From positions 248,001 through 312,000 of the forward strand of contig OOIN01000011.1 in assembly GCA_900323505.1 (NCBI GenBank): a DNA stretch of 64,000 bases, written 5' to 3'. This DNA is from Ustilago trichophora (lineage: Eukaryota > Basidiomycota > Ustilaginomycetes > Ustilaginales > Ustilaginaceae). The position numbers and the translations under genes are program-made. This document shows, in pieces, positions 21,578 through 31,654 of this stretch. The notes under the pieces were generated by a model, which searched no databases, was not told the DNA's origin, and was given only the letters and a program-made list of their open reading frames with translations. Every line of letters begins with the position of its first letter. Position 1 is the stretch's first letter.

Positions 21578-24500
21578 ATGACGACCTCAATAGATCCCTC
21601 GAATCCGCCCTACCTGACCCTGACCATCTCTCAAGCGCTCTCTCTTCCCCACCCCATCTCTCCAGAGCCTACACAACATGAATCAGTCAACCACATGCTC
21701 GACGCGCGTGCCTTGCACGTACCGCACCAGCCCGCTGTCGGATTCACCTATCAGACGCCCGATCAAAAGTGGCAGTGTCATACGCTGACCTATGCCCAGG
21801 TGCGCAATCTATCGCTCATTCTCGCCAGAGAGCTGCAAGGCCGACTGCCGGAAAGGCAGCCTAACCCAAAGTCTCCCAACGGCACATCGCTGGTGGCGGT
21901 ACTCTCGCCGTCTGGACTGGATCTGTTCGGCCACATTGTGGCGCTGTGGAGGCTAGGCTACGGTGTGCTCTGTGTTGCCCCCGGTTCACCAGCTGAGTCG
22001 GTTGCAAATTTGCTCAGGCTTACACAGACGAAGGTGGTTCTGGCACATAGCTCCCAGGCTAGCGCTGCCCAGGCTGCGGTGGAAGCACTGAGCAGCGAGG
22101 CCAAGGAGAACCCCATCAAGGCACAGGTGTGCGAGATGCTGCCTAGCGTGCTCGACCTTCTTCACCGCAACGCTGCCGACATAGCAGATACAGCAGAAAG
22201 CCCGGCGAGGGGCGACGACGTCCTGGTAACAATGCACACCAGCGGCTCCTCAGGACTCCCAAAACCAATCTATCAGTTGCACCGATTCTGGACACCATCC
22301 ATGCTCACCGCCCCCGGTCGCGAGCTATCTGCCTTCACCACCACCCCACTATTCCATGGCGGAATGTCCGACCTCCTACGCTCGATCCAAGCTGGGTCAT
22401 CAATATTCTTCCATCCGACCGCGGATCCTGGTGCCCTGTCCACCTCTGCCATCTGCCAAGCGATCTCCGCATGCAAGCAGACCATCTCGTACTTTCTCTC
22501 CGTGCCCTATATTTTGGATCTGCTCTTCTCCGACCGTGCAGAGGAAGGCAGGAACATGCTGGCAAGCATGCAACTCGTCAGTACTGGCGGTGCGCCTTTA
22601 CCCCAACAGTTGGGAGACGACATGGTACAGAAGGGGATCCGTCTCGTTAGCAGATTAGGCAGCTCCGAATGCGGCTTCCTCATGTCCTCCTGGCGAGACT
22701 TTACCACCGATGCCGAATGGAACCATCTCCGCATCCCTGACGAGCTCGGCCACGCCATGATCCGGTTCGAACCCCACGACGGGCGACTGTTCGAGCTCGT
22801 TGTCACCAAAGACTGGCCAACGAAACTTGTCGCCAATCGCCAAGATGGAGGCTATGCGACCTCTGATCTGTACTCCAAGCATGGTAGTTTGCCCAACACG
22901 TGGAGATACGACTCGCGGTCAGACGATACGCTGGTGCTCGTATCTGGCAAGAAGGTCAGCTCGACCCTTGCCGAGTCAAAGTTGAAAGCGTCACCATTGG
23001 TAGGTGAGGCGATTGTGTTTGGAGCGAATCGGGCTATTCTTGGAGCACTCGTCTTTGCCAATCCCGAAGCAGCATCTGATGGTACTTTTTTTGACGATAA
23101 GCTAAAGGTGAAGATGCTGCAACAACTGCAGCCGATATTGGCACAGATCAACGAATCTTCCCCTCCCCACGCTCAACTGGCGAGCGAGATGATCCACCTC
23201 CTTCCCTCCTCTTCCCTCCCTACCATCCCTCGCGCCAGTAAAGGAACACTACAGCGCGGCAGAGCATACCAACAGTTCTCCAGCCTCATCGACCAGATCT
23301 ACGTCGATTTTGAAGAAGGTCGTTCGCTCCGTATCAACCCCGACCAGCGTGGGAAAGCGGCGCTGCACGGGACCGAGCTGATCGACTGGCTGCAGGGCGA
23401 GGTGGAGAGGATCAATGGGACTCGCTTGCAGCCGGACACGGACGTATTCGTGGCAGGAGTGGACTCGATCCAGTCAGCCAGGATCAGAGCTGCGATACAT
23501 CAGGGCGTAGAGTTGGGTGGGAGGCTCCTAGACAGAAATGTCGTGTACGAGTATCCGACGCTCCAGCTGCTGGCACACCATATCGAGGCGATGCGAGCTG
23601 GAAGTGTTGGCAGCGACGCCGAGGGTGAGAAGCAGGAACGCGAGCTAAAGTTGATGAGGCAGCTTGTGACAAAGTATACCACCTCTGCCGATCGAATCAC
23701 AGACGACGTCAAGTCGACGCAGAACGGTAAAGAGAGGAAGCCAGCCATCAAGGAAGCAGCGCGGGGAACGTTGTTCCTCCTGACCGGAGTGACCGGCGGA
23801 CTAGGCGCACAGCTCCTCGACCATGTCTCGGCCCAACTTCAACCCAACGACGCCATCCTCTGCCTTGTCCGAGCAAAAGACACTTCGCATGCCCGACAGC
23901 GTGTGCACGAAGCTCTTCAATCTCGCCATCTGAACCGCGCCGTCAGCCTCCTCTCAACCGATAACACCACCCCATCAATCCATTGCCTAGCCGCAGACCT
24001 CTCCCGACCAGACTGCGGTATCGCCTCCGAACCCCTCTCCGAGCTTTGTCGCAACCTCGCCAGAGTCGTCACAATCCACTCTGCATGGTCGGTCAACTTT
24101 GTGGCCTCCTTGTCGAGCTTTGAAGCAGAAAACATTGCTGGGCTTTCACATGTGCTCGACCTGCATAGGAAGCTTGTCTCCTGCTGTTGGGGATGTTTGC
24201 AGCTGTCTTGCTTCACATTTTGCTCTAGTGTCGCATCGATCCTATCGCCCAGTTCTACACTGGCCAATGGCGGAGTGTTGGGAGAAACGCTTTCGACCGA
24301 ACCGCGTGATGCGGTGCCGATGGGTTATGCACGCAGTAAATGGGTAGCAGAGCAAGTGGTAGCTTCCCACTTCCATGCCCAATCTTCCCGCTATACCATC
24401 GTTCGCATAGGCCAACTGTGCAGTGATACCACCCACGGAGTATGGAATGAGAGCGAGGCTTGGCCCATCCTCATCCAGTTGAGTCAGCAAGTTGGATGCT

Positions 24501-24964
24501 TTCCCGATCTTCAAGGTGAATGCCTGGATTGGGTTGCAACGGACATTGCGGCACAAACACTGCTCGACTTATCGTCCACCACTTCCGAGAATCATAAAGA
24601 GGCTGATGTGGAAGTGTACAACCTTGCCCAACCCACAACTCTCTCCCAAGGTAAAAGAGCGACGTGGAAAGACCTCTACCACTGGCTCACAGCCTCAGAA
24701 ATCAAGCTCGATCTCGTACACCCCACCAAATGGTTGGACTTGATTCAACAGCAAGACGTAGATCATAAAGGACTGCTCTCTCTGTGGCAGAAGAACTTCA
24801 TCCCCGATACGAACAAAGAGCCAGCTGAAGGTGCGACACGCTTCAACTGCGACAAAGCTCTACAAGCAAGTCGAACTTTCCACAATTGGCAAGGTAAAGG
24901 TGTAACTCAGGATCTCATCAAAAAGACTGTTCAAAGGTGGAAAGACATCGGCTTTCTCACCTGA
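21578..24964 (+). CDS. NRPS-like enzyme, adenylation-thiolation-reductase (carboxylic acid reductase type)
   Basis: Single exon of 1128 residues from the ATG MTTSIDPSN. The adenylation domain (about 40-530) has the AMP-binding core MHTSGSSGLPKP at about residues 219-230. The carrier domain contains GVDSIQS with the phosphopantetheine serine at S630. The C-terminal thioester reductase domain has the NAD(P) motif LTGVTGGLGAQ at about 735-745 and the catalytic pair YARSK (Y917, K921). Such enzymes activate an acid as its adenylate, load it on the carrier and release it as an aldehyde or alcohol. There is no condensation domain, so it acts on one substrate. Total length suits the A-T-R class and is shorter than Lys2. 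No tailoring, transport or regulator gene lies beside it, so a secondary-metabolite cluster is not evident. The reductase has a Cys-rich stretch of about 16 residues before FCSSVASI. Confidence 0.9.
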   Translation: MTTSIDPSNPPYLTLTISQALSLPHPISPEPTQHESVNHMLDARALHVPHQPAVGFTYQTPDQKWQCHTLTYAQVRNLSLILARELQGRLPERQPNPKSPNGTSLVAVLSPSGLDLFGHIVALWRLGYGVLCVAPGSPAESVANLLRLTQTKVVLAHSSQASAAQAAVEALSSEAKENPIKAQVCEMLPSVLDLLHRNAADIADTAESPARGDDVLVTMHTSGSSGLPKPIYQLHRFWTPSMLTAPGRELSAFTTTPLFHGGMSDLLRSIQAGSSIFFHPTADPGALSTSAICQAISACKQTISYFLSVPYILDLLFSDRAEEGRNMLASMQLVSTGGAPLPQQLGDDMVQKGIRLVSRLGSSECGFLMSSWRDFTTDAEWNHLRIPDELGHAMIRFEPHDGRLFELVVTKDWPTKLVANRQDGGYATSDLYSKHGSLPNTWRYDSRSDDTLVLVSGKKVSSTLAESKLKASPLVGEAIVFGANRAILGALVFANPEAASDGTFFDDKLKVKMLQQLQPILAQINESSPPHAQLASEMIHLLPSSSLPTIPRASKGTLQRGRAYQQFSSLIDQIYVDFEEGRSLRINPDQRGKAALHGTELIDWLQGEVERINGTRLQPDTDVFVAGVDSIQSARIRAAIHQGVELGGRLLDRNVVYEYPTLQLLAHHIEAMRAGSVGSDAEGEKQERELKLMRQLVTKYTTSADRITDDVKSTQNGKERKPAIKEAARGTLFLLTGVTGGLGAQLLDHVSAQLQPNDAILCLVRAKDTSHARQRVHEALQSRHLNRAVSLLSTDNTTPSIHCLAADLSRPDCGIASEPLSELCRNLARVVTIHSAWSVNFVASLSSFEAENIAGLSHVLDLHRKLVSCCWGCLQLSCFTFCSSVASILSPSSTLANGGVLGETLSTEPRDAVPMGYARSKWVAEQVVASHFHAQSSRYTIVRIGQLCSDTTHGVWNESEAWPILIQLSQQVGCFPDLQGECLDWVATDIAAQTLLDLSSTTSENHKEADVEVYNLAQPTTLSQGKRATWKDLYHWLTASEIKLDLVHPTKWLDLIQQQDVDHKGLLSLWQKNFIPDTNKEPAEGATRFNCDKALQASRTFHNWQGKGVTQDLIKKTVQRWKDIGFLT

Positions 24965-25153
24965 TGCAGCCTTCTCACCTGCAATCACATCGTGCAAAAT
25001 TGATCAGTTTCTCCCAAATTTTGGGCTTTGTGTGCATCTCGGACGGTAAGCAGGTGTGGGCGAAGGAGGGGAAGAAAGGTGTGAATGGCATTGCCGGTGC
25101 GACAAATGTGAGGTGTGAGAGTGTGAAAAGACCTTGTGTCAAGCTAAGCCTGC

Positions 25154-28100
25154 TCAAGCGGTGGAAGAAGCGGCGCTCGATGCGGGCCCAGACTCAACGG
25201 GAGGTCTTGGTGGAGCGACACCTGGACCAGGTGGTCCACCATGTGGCGGTTGACCGCCGCCAAAGTGTGGAGCGGAACCGTAGGGCATGCCGGGGTAGTA
25301 CATGTGCGGTGGCTGGCCTGCGGGTGGAGGGTGAGGCTGACCTTTTTGCTGGAGATGCGGCGGTGGTGGTCGGGGTCCACCGGCGGCACCGGGTGGAGGC
25401 ATGGGCATGAACTGCTGCTGGCCAGAGGGAGGTACGTTGCCCATCTGTGGGCTGTACATGTTTTGAGGTGCACCGTGCTGGTGCATAGGAGGCGAGAATG
25501 GCATCTGGCCCATGAACTGCTGAGGCACTGCGCCGTAGGGCATGGGACCACCTTGCATACTGGGCGCCATCTGCATGGGCTGCACCATACCAGGCTGTCG
25601 GCCCTGTGGCATACCTGGTGGTTGCGGCTGGCCGCCAGGGTATTGGTAAGGAGCACCACCGTAGGGCTGGTAGACCATGCCAAAGGGTTGCTGCTGCGGG
25701 CCAGGTCCAGGGCCAGGAGAGGGTCCGGGACCAGGTCCTGGAGCCGATACAAGCCCAGGGCCGGCGGGGCCAGGTCCTGACTGTGGTGTCGCCACAGGCA
25801 TCTGACCAGGGTGGATGGGCTGAGGCACAGGCTGTGGTGTCTGGGCGCCAGGGTGCATGCCGGGCTGCATCATGCCAGCATGAACGGGCACAAATAGCCC
25901 GGTGCCATCATCTACGACAAAGTGCTGTCGGTATGGCTTGCCACTAAACGCCCACATGGGACCGACCGACTTGGCATCGGGCACCTTGCTGACCTTGAAC
26001 GGATTAAAGTCTTCGCGAATGTGCAAGCTACCTGTGCCCGAAGTGGTCTTCTTGATAACGCGGTTGCCAAAGAAGGGGTTGGCAGGCACCGCCGTCGAGG
26101 TGGAGGCCACAGGTGGAGTGGAAGTCAGCGAAGGTCGAGCCGACAGAGAGGGAGCGGCAGCTACGGGTGCAGGGCTACCAGCAGCGGGTCCGGGTGCAGC
26201 ACCGGCAGCACCGGCAGCAGGCGAAAAAGTGCTAGAAGCGCCACCAGGGGTGAAAGTGGCAGCGTTGGGGTTGAAGGGCTTGAAGGAGCTCGCCTTGGCG
26301 CTCAGCTTGAACGAAGATGTGCTGACCGATGAAGGCATGCCACCCTCCTGTTTGGCAACACCCTTTGCTGCGTCCGCTCCTTCGGCGTTGGCACCAGCTG
26401 CGGCGGCGGCCTGTCGTGCCTTGAACTTGTCAGGGTTGAAAGGAGGAATCTTGGGGATGGTCATCTTCTGCAGCATGGCCTTGCTTTCAGCGAGCTTTTG
26501 AGCATCCTTGCTGATCTGCGCAGAGCCCGAACCGCCGGCGGGGCTGACGACGTTGGAAGAAGCCTGTGCGGCGCGGGAGGCGGCAGCTGACCTGCTGGCA
26601 TCGGCCTTGGAGACGGGCGTGGCAGCCGAGTGCGAAGGAGTAGGGCTGAGACTCTTTTGCAAACTGGGGTCGCGCGGCTTGTCCGAAGCGCCATCCGCCT
26701 TGTCTTTGTGGACCATGTCGGCAACGTCAGATGGCATGGGGGTGTTTAGCTTGAAGGTGCTGGCCCATGACTTGAGATCGGCGAGACGCGTGTCCTTCTC
26801 CTTCTTGGCCAGAGCTGCCTTCTTCTTCTCAAGACGCTCGCGCTCTGAACTGACAAAAGAGCGGAAATCGCCCATGAGCGGGTTGGCAGCATCGATCGAG
26901 GGTTTTTTGCCAGAGGCATCTTTGGACTGTGGTTCCTGTGGGATGCTGGGACTGGGCACCTTGACGTTGACGATGGGAGGGACGACAGAGACGGGAGGTG
27001 GCGGGATGGTAGTAGTCTCTGTGGATGTCGGTGCAGGTACGGGGGCGGGTGTTGGTGCGGGTGTTGGTGCGGGTGCGGGTGCGGGTGCGGGTGCGGGTGC
27101 AGCAGCGGCAGCGGCAGCAGGAGCCTGGGCGCCCGTGGGAGGAGGAGCACCGTTTGCCTTGGGCGCGGCTGTCTGCGCGGGAGCAGGTGATGCTGCAGAG
27201 CCTTTCTTGGCGCCAGCAGCCGAAGCTGCAGCCATCTGCTTTCGAAGCGCAGGAGGCACGTAGGCGTTGGGATTGCGCACGACGGCACCGTACTTGTCTT
27301 CTTCATTGACACCCGAATCGTCGGCTTGGCCTCTCTCCTCGGCCATGTGTGGATTGTTGGTGGCCTGGCCCATGATCTCACGGGCAATGCGATCAGCCTC
27401 TCTCTCGCGGTCTCGGAAATCCTTGCCGCTGCGGTCGAGCTTGGTTGTGTAAAGATTTTCTTCGTAGTTGGACTTGATGCCGAAGCGAGCTTCGTTGGCG
27501 GCGAATTGATCCCATCCCTTGCCAGTGTTGGTTGCGGAAGAATCTTCGAGACCACCGGTGGCATCGCTGGGTGATGCCCAGGCTGGTAGCTTGCTGCTGT
27601 GATCATCTAGATCAGCGAGATCGGGATCGTCGGACCATTTCTGCAAAGTCCTTCCGCTGCCGAGCGGATCGAATGCCTTTGAGATCTCGGTGTCGGTGCG
27701 GAAGGCCTCCTTCTCGCGCGCTTCACGCATCTCTTTGGCTTGCTCGTGCATCCTGACCTCGGCGGCCTCGATGCTTTCGAGGTCTTTGTAATTGATGAGG
27801 AGGGTCGACTTGAACTCGCCAAGCTGCGACTGGGCGTCCTTGTGCTTTGCAGTCAGGATCTGTTGCGCGGAAGCGAGGGCGACAGAAAGCTCGCCGCCTT
27901 CGGTGTTGGCTGCGGAAAAGATACCAAAAAACTGGGCACCACCTTTGACGGTGACAGTGACAGGGTTGCCGACGAGGGTGACGAGCAAAAACATGATGCG
28001 CTCGTGCATGAGCTTCTGTGAGTCATCCTGAGCGGAGCCTGCACCCAGCGACGGGAAAGGAGTGGACTGCTGATTGTTGCTGTTGGCGGCGTTGGCTGAA

Positions 28101-28348
28101 GGACCACGCTGGGTAGATGGACGAGCACCAGGCACGTTTCTCTGCTGACCATTGTTGGCCGATGCAGCGCTAGAAGGAGGACCGTTTCCCCACTTGGAAG
28201 GGTGCGGAGGAGCGCCGGAGCCACCGCCTCGGTTTGCTGCAGTTCCACCGCCGCGGCCTCCGGCGTGATGGTGATGTGCGCCGCGGAAGCCAGAGTTGGA
28301 GGCGCCGCGGCCACCTGCGCCGCCCCTCATGTTGCCGTTGGATGCCAT
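25154..28348 (-). CDS. PBP1: Ataxin-2 / Pbp1 homologue, poly(A)-binding-protein-associated RNA regulator
   Basis: Single exon of 1064 residues. The N-terminus is Gly/Arg/His-rich. The LSm-like ataxin-2 domain spans about residues 112-195 (MHERIMFLLVTLVGNPV, then GGAQFFGIF). The LsmAD domain is at about 283-350 and begins NEARFGIKSNYEENLYTT. A PAM2-like motif for binding the MLLE domain of poly(A)-binding protein occurs near residue 688 (FKPFNPNAATFTP). The rest is disordered: a Pro-Ala repeat at about residues 410-440 and a Pro/Gly/Gln/Met-rich C-terminus. Family members act in the cytosol on polyadenylation, mRNA stability and stress granules. Gene order is tandem with Gem1 upstream, and the gene converges with the NRPS-like gene 190 bp away. 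Confidence 0.93.
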   Translation of the reverse strand: MASNGNMRGGAGGRGASNSGFRGAHHHHAGGRGGGTAANRGGGSGAPPHPSKWGNGPPSSAASANNGQQRNVPGARPSTQRGPSANAANSNNQQSTPFPSLGAGSAQDDSQKLMHERIMFLLVTLVGNPVTVTVKGGAQFFGIFSAANTEGGELSVALASAQQILTAKHKDAQSQLGEFKSTLLINYKDLESIEAAEVRMHEQAKEMREAREKEAFRTDTEISKAFDPLGSGRTLQKWSDDPDLADLDDHSSKLPAWASPSDATGGLEDSSATNTGKGWDQFAANEARFGIKSNYEENLYTTKLDRSGKDFRDREREADRIAREIMGQATNNPHMAEERGQADDSGVNEEDKYGAVVRNPNAYVPPALRKQMAAASAAGAKKGSAASPAPAQTAAPKANGAPPPTGAQAPAAAAAAAPAPAPAPAPAPTPAPTPAPVPAPTSTETTTIPPPPVSVVPPIVNVKVPSPSIPQEPQSKDASGKKPSIDAANPLMGDFRSFVSSERERLEKKKAALAKKEKDTRLADLKSWASTFKLNTPMPSDVADMVHKDKADGASDKPRDPSLQKSLSPTPSHSAATPVSKADASRSAAASRAAQASSNVVSPAGGSGSAQISKDAQKLAESKAMLQKMTIPKIPPFNPDKFKARQAAAAAGANAEGADAAKGVAKQEGGMPSSVSTSSFKLSAKASSFKPFNPNAATFTPGGASSTFSPAAGAAGAAPGPAAGSPAPVAAAPSLSARPSLTSTPPVASTSTAVPANPFFGNRVIKKTTSGTGSLHIREDFNPFKVSKVPDAKSVGPMWAFSGKPYRQHFVVDDGTGLFVPVHAGMMQPGMHPGAQTPQPVPQPIHPGQMPVATPQSGPGPAGPGLVSAPGPGPGPSPGPGPGPQQQPFGMVYQPYGGAPYQYPGGQPQPPGMPQGRQPGMVQPMQMAPSMQGGPMPYGAVPQQFMGQMPFSPPMHQHGAPQNMYSPQMGNVPPSGQQQFMPMPPPGAAGGPRPPPPHLQQKGQPHPPPAGQPPHMYYPGMPYGSAPHFGGGQPPHGGPPGPGVAPPRPPVESGPASSAASSTA
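27047..27120 (-). repeat. Imperfect GGTGCG hexamer repeat encoding Pro-Ala
   Basis: On the plus strand this reads as repeated GGTGCG with GGTGTT variants, followed by GCAGCG units. On the coding strand it gives alternating Pro and Ala, then polyalanine, in the disordered middle of the ataxin-2 homologue. Confidence 0.85.
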
Positions 28349-29395
28349 ATTGTTGGGGGAAGCGGGGAGGGTGTGATGAGTACGGAGACAGTGAAAGGGA
28401 AGAGCGGCGGGCTCAGGGTCGCATCAGCACTGGCTTGGTTTTGAAAGCAAGATGTGTGTTGTGGCTGATAAGTTGTCCCTGCAGGTTGACACGGACACGG
28501 AAAGAAAAGCCCAAGATATCGGCGTCCGTATGCTCGGCGTGAGTTGAACTGAGACCGAGATTGGGGAGCGACACAAAGATTCAGTTAAGAACCTAAAGTG
28601 TTGACCTCTGGAAAAAAATCACCTTGCCAGCAAGGAACAATGGAGTCCTCAGGCCAGACAGGGTAAAGAAACGAGGGAAGGTTCGGTGGGCCTAGTCGAG
28701 AACGTGAAGATGTTGAGGAAGCAGCAACCACCAGCGATCGGACGAATGATCCAGCCCGTGATCCGCTTTGCGCTTTGAAGGAGGAAAAGGGAAAGGAGGG
28801 GGGTAAGAACAGAAGCCGGGCTCGTCGTAATGGGAAGTAGGAGATGAGAAGACGATGTCTTTGCTTCTAGCGTGGAGAAGTGTGTGCGCTGCAGACTCAA
28901 GCGTGCCCTTTCTTTTTTGGTTGGTCGACTTAGCCAGACGCCAAAGCGGGAAAAAACACACACTCTCTCTGTGTGTTTGTGTGCCTGTGGGTAACTTATG
29001 GGTCACTCGACTCTCTTGTTGCGCTCATCAGACAGGGCCATTCCAAAATTCGCAATTCAATCAAATTCAAAATCTCTTCCCCATTCTCAAGCGCCCGACC
29101 TTCGATTTTGTATTGATTCCCCTCATTAACACTGTAATCAATTCCGCAGCCAGACTTTTGAATGTCCCAAAGCTCCAATTTCAAGCTGTTGGAACGCAGT
29201 CTCAACGTCGTGCTCTTTGCTCTTGCCTACATGCTTTTGGTATTCGTTTGAGTCGAGGTGATGATGCGTGCAATACATGGGTCCTGATGCCAACTTGAAA
29301 GTATACATGAAGTGTTGCTGATATATTCATAGACGCTACCGACAGTGACACAAGATGAGGATGCATGCTAGCTTGCACACGTCTCCTCATCACCT
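28349..29395. other. Intergenic region between the Gem1 stop and the ataxin-2 start
   Basis: The 1.05 kb contain the promoter and leader of the ataxin-2 gene, C/T-rich on the coding strand. A short TGTGTG run lies at 28969-28984. No convincing ORF is present. Confidence 0.5.
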
Positions 29396-31654
29396 TCAAA
29401 GCTCGGTACGAACATTGGATGAGCTTTGCCACCGGATCCAATCAAACCATCCCGAAATCTTGGTGGCATCCGCAGCGCCCGCACCGCGAGCGTCTGCTCT
29501 CGACGACCACCAATTTGCCGATGAAGCTCCGCCTCCAAAGCCTAGCGTGCTTCCGATCGGAACCTTGAGCACCCTGGCACAGATCCAGACAGCTCCTCCG
29601 CCGCCAATTACGACCAGTCCAATGTAGCCCCAGAATTGCCACCGATTGGTGCTGAAGCTGAGCGCGTTGCGATCGTTGCCGCCCTGTACTGCTCCCTTGG
29701 GATCCACTGCGATGGTGCAGATCAGACCGTAGAGATCTGCCATCTGACCATCACGAATGCTGATGTTGAGCGGCCCTGCTCCCAGCCCTGGTATCTTGAG
29801 GCCCAATTTTCGGCAGTACGTGTCGGGCTGCACCTCGTGTCGCTGTTGCGCAAGATCCAGATCCGCCTTTGTGGCCACAAACAGCGAAGGCATCGACTGC
29901 AACAGCGGATACTGTTGTCGCAAATTCGAAATGTAGCTGAACGAGTTGGTGTCGCTCGAGTCGTAAACAAAGACAATGACATCCGCAGCCGAAAGTTTAG
30001 CTGTGTTGCGTAGCACCTCGGCCTCGTAGCGAGATCCAAACTCCTGCAGCACTAGATAGCGCTCCGCGCCGGCTTGTTCGACAGTGCTGACCACACTCAT
30101 CATCTTTTGCGTTGGCTCGTAGCTGTTGGCGAAACGCTTGCCCACCATGTTGCGGAGGATGGCCGTCTTGCCGCTGCCCGCAGCGCCTAGAACGAATCCG
30201 AGGAAGACGCTTCTCTGGATCGCGCCCTTCTTCTTCTTGTCCGTCTTCCTGGGCCGTGTGAGCTTCAAAGCCGTCGTGGTGGACGGTGGACATGGTGTAC
30301 GGTTGCGTGAGGGTCTCGAGCCAGGCGGGCCGGTGGGGGTGAGCGGTATTGGCGCAGGAGCGCAAGAAGCGCTCGAGGAACCTGCCAGTGGGAAGGACGG
30401 ATAGCCGAGATACGCCAGGTAGGCGAGTGTGGTGCGATGGTCGAGCAACGTGGTCATGCTCCACTGCGCGAGCCAGCCCTGCAGAGTCACCGCACCGTGC
30501 TCATCCGTGATTGTAGATGCGGGGAAGCCGGTACCTTGCCACGGATGGCGGTTGTCCGGTGCCGTGACGAAAAGGCTGTCGAGCTCCTCTTCACTCAGTG
30601 CACCGTCGCGGTCCTTGTCGTGCACTTCAAAGATGTCGGTCAAGAACTGATAGCCGTGGGGTGAGAGCTCGACCGAGCATTCTGGTGGCACTGAGAACGA
30701 GGGCTTGACGAAGCTGTCCTCAAGAGAGAGGTCGGCGCCGTATCCGAAAGTGCGCAGCACGGTCCATGTCGTCTCGAGCCGCCCACGCTGGATGAAGAGC
30801 GTATGCAAATAGAGGAAACCGGCCATGGTGAGGCTTCCTTCGCGCAGATGTGGATGATGCGTAGGTGCATCTCCATTGGCACTGGAGCTAGAAGCGGCGA
30901 CGCTGGCGTTTTCGTGGTTGTAGCGCAAGCCAGCGACGGGAGCCTGAATTACTAGATCCTTGATGCCTTCGAGCTCTTGCGCCTGGAGTGGTGTATCGAA
31001 GCATTTGCGCTGGAAATCGTTGAGTTCAGCATCGCTGAGCAAACCATCCTTGTCCGAGTCGCAAAGACGGAAGATGCGTTTCAGGGCGTCGACGCAGGCA
31101 GGTTTGAGAACATGCTCGCGACTGTCGTAGAGTGGCGCTGTGGGGTAGAGAACGGCTTTTTGTGCAAAGTAAAAGACTTCGCTGACGTTGAGCGGGATGC
31201 GGGCAGAGCACTCGACGCACGTTTCGACTTCCTTGAACTCGGCCATGACGGGAGCCAGCTCATCTTCGAGGGCGGCGTTGGTGACATCGCCGGACCTCAA
31301 GTCGATCTTGTTGCCGACGAGGATGACGGGGACATTGATGCCTAGGGAGCGGATGTAAGGGAGCCAGTAGGTGGGTATACGGTCGAAAGAGGAGGGTGCC
31401 GAGATCGAGTAGACGATGCAAATGACGTTGGCCCTACGAAGTTCTGCCTCGAGGTTTGCGCGATGTTGTGTACTGGAGCTGGTATCGACAATCTTGGTGA
31501 CAACAGCTTCCGGTGCGACTTCTGGCGGTAGTGTGATGGGCGGAACGACTTTTTGTACTTTTGCGACATAAGCCTCTTTGACGAGAGAGGTGATGAGGGT
31601 AGACTTGCCGACGTCCGGGTCGCCAGCAAGGACGATTCGCACGTCCTTGCGCAT
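29396..31654 (-). CDS. GEM1: Mitochondrial Rho GTPase Gem1 (Miro)
   Basis: Single exon of 752 residues. The N-terminal GTPase has P-loop GDPDVGKST near residue 12 and the base motif VGNKIDL. Two EF-hand regions follow, with loops DSDKDGLLSDAE and DKDRDGALSEEE. The second GTPase begins with P-loop GAAGSGKTA and has VATKADL. One membrane span lies near the C-terminus (YIGLVVIGGGGAVWICARVL). This order of domains is diagnostic of Miro, a tail-anchored mitochondrial outer-membrane protein acting in mitochondrial distribution, inheritance and ER contact sites. After the membrane span there are still about 55 residues rich in Gly, Ala, Ser and Trp, whereas many homologues end soon after the anchor. 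The frame is intact and I see no donor that would remove this tail. Confidence 0.95.
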   Translation of the reverse strand: MRKDVRIVLAGDPDVGKSTLITSLVKEAYVAKVQKVVPPITLPPEVAPEAVVTKIVDTSSSTQHRANLEAELRRANVICIVYSISAPSSFDRIPTYWLPYIRSLGINVPVILVGNKIDLRSGDVTNAALEDELAPVMAEFKEVETCVECSARIPLNVSEVFYFAQKAVLYPTAPLYDSREHVLKPACVDALKRIFRLCDSDKDGLLSDAELNDFQRKCFDTPLQAQELEGIKDLVIQAPVAGLRYNHENASVAASSSSANGDAPTHHPHLREGSLTMAGFLYLHTLFIQRGRLETTWTVLRTFGYGADLSLEDSFVKPSFSVPPECSVELSPHGYQFLTDIFEVHDKDRDGALSEEELDSLFVTAPDNRHPWQGTGFPASTITDEHGAVTLQGWLAQWSMTTLLDHRTTLAYLAYLGYPSFPLAGSSSASCAPAPIPLTPTGPPGSRPSRNRTPCPPSTTTALKLTRPRKTDKKKKGAIQRSVFLGFVLGAAGSGKTAILRNMVGKRFANSYEPTQKMMSVVSTVEQAGAERYLVLQEFGSRYEAEVLRNTAKLSAADVIVFVYDSSDTNSFSYISNLRQQYPLLQSMPSLFVATKADLDLAQQRHEVQPDTYCRKLGLKIPGLGAGPLNISIRDGQMADLYGLICTIAVDPKGAVQGGNDRNALSFSTNRWQFWGYIGLVVIGGGGAVWICARVLKVPIGSTLGFGGGASSANWWSSRADARGAGAADATKISGWFDWIRWQSSSNVRTEL

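Noticed and set aside
22741..22790. Sequence resembling a tRNA T-loop (GGTTCGAACCCC)
   Set aside because: It lies within the adenylation domain of the NRPS-like enzyme, and no acceptor stem or anticodon arm can be folded around it.
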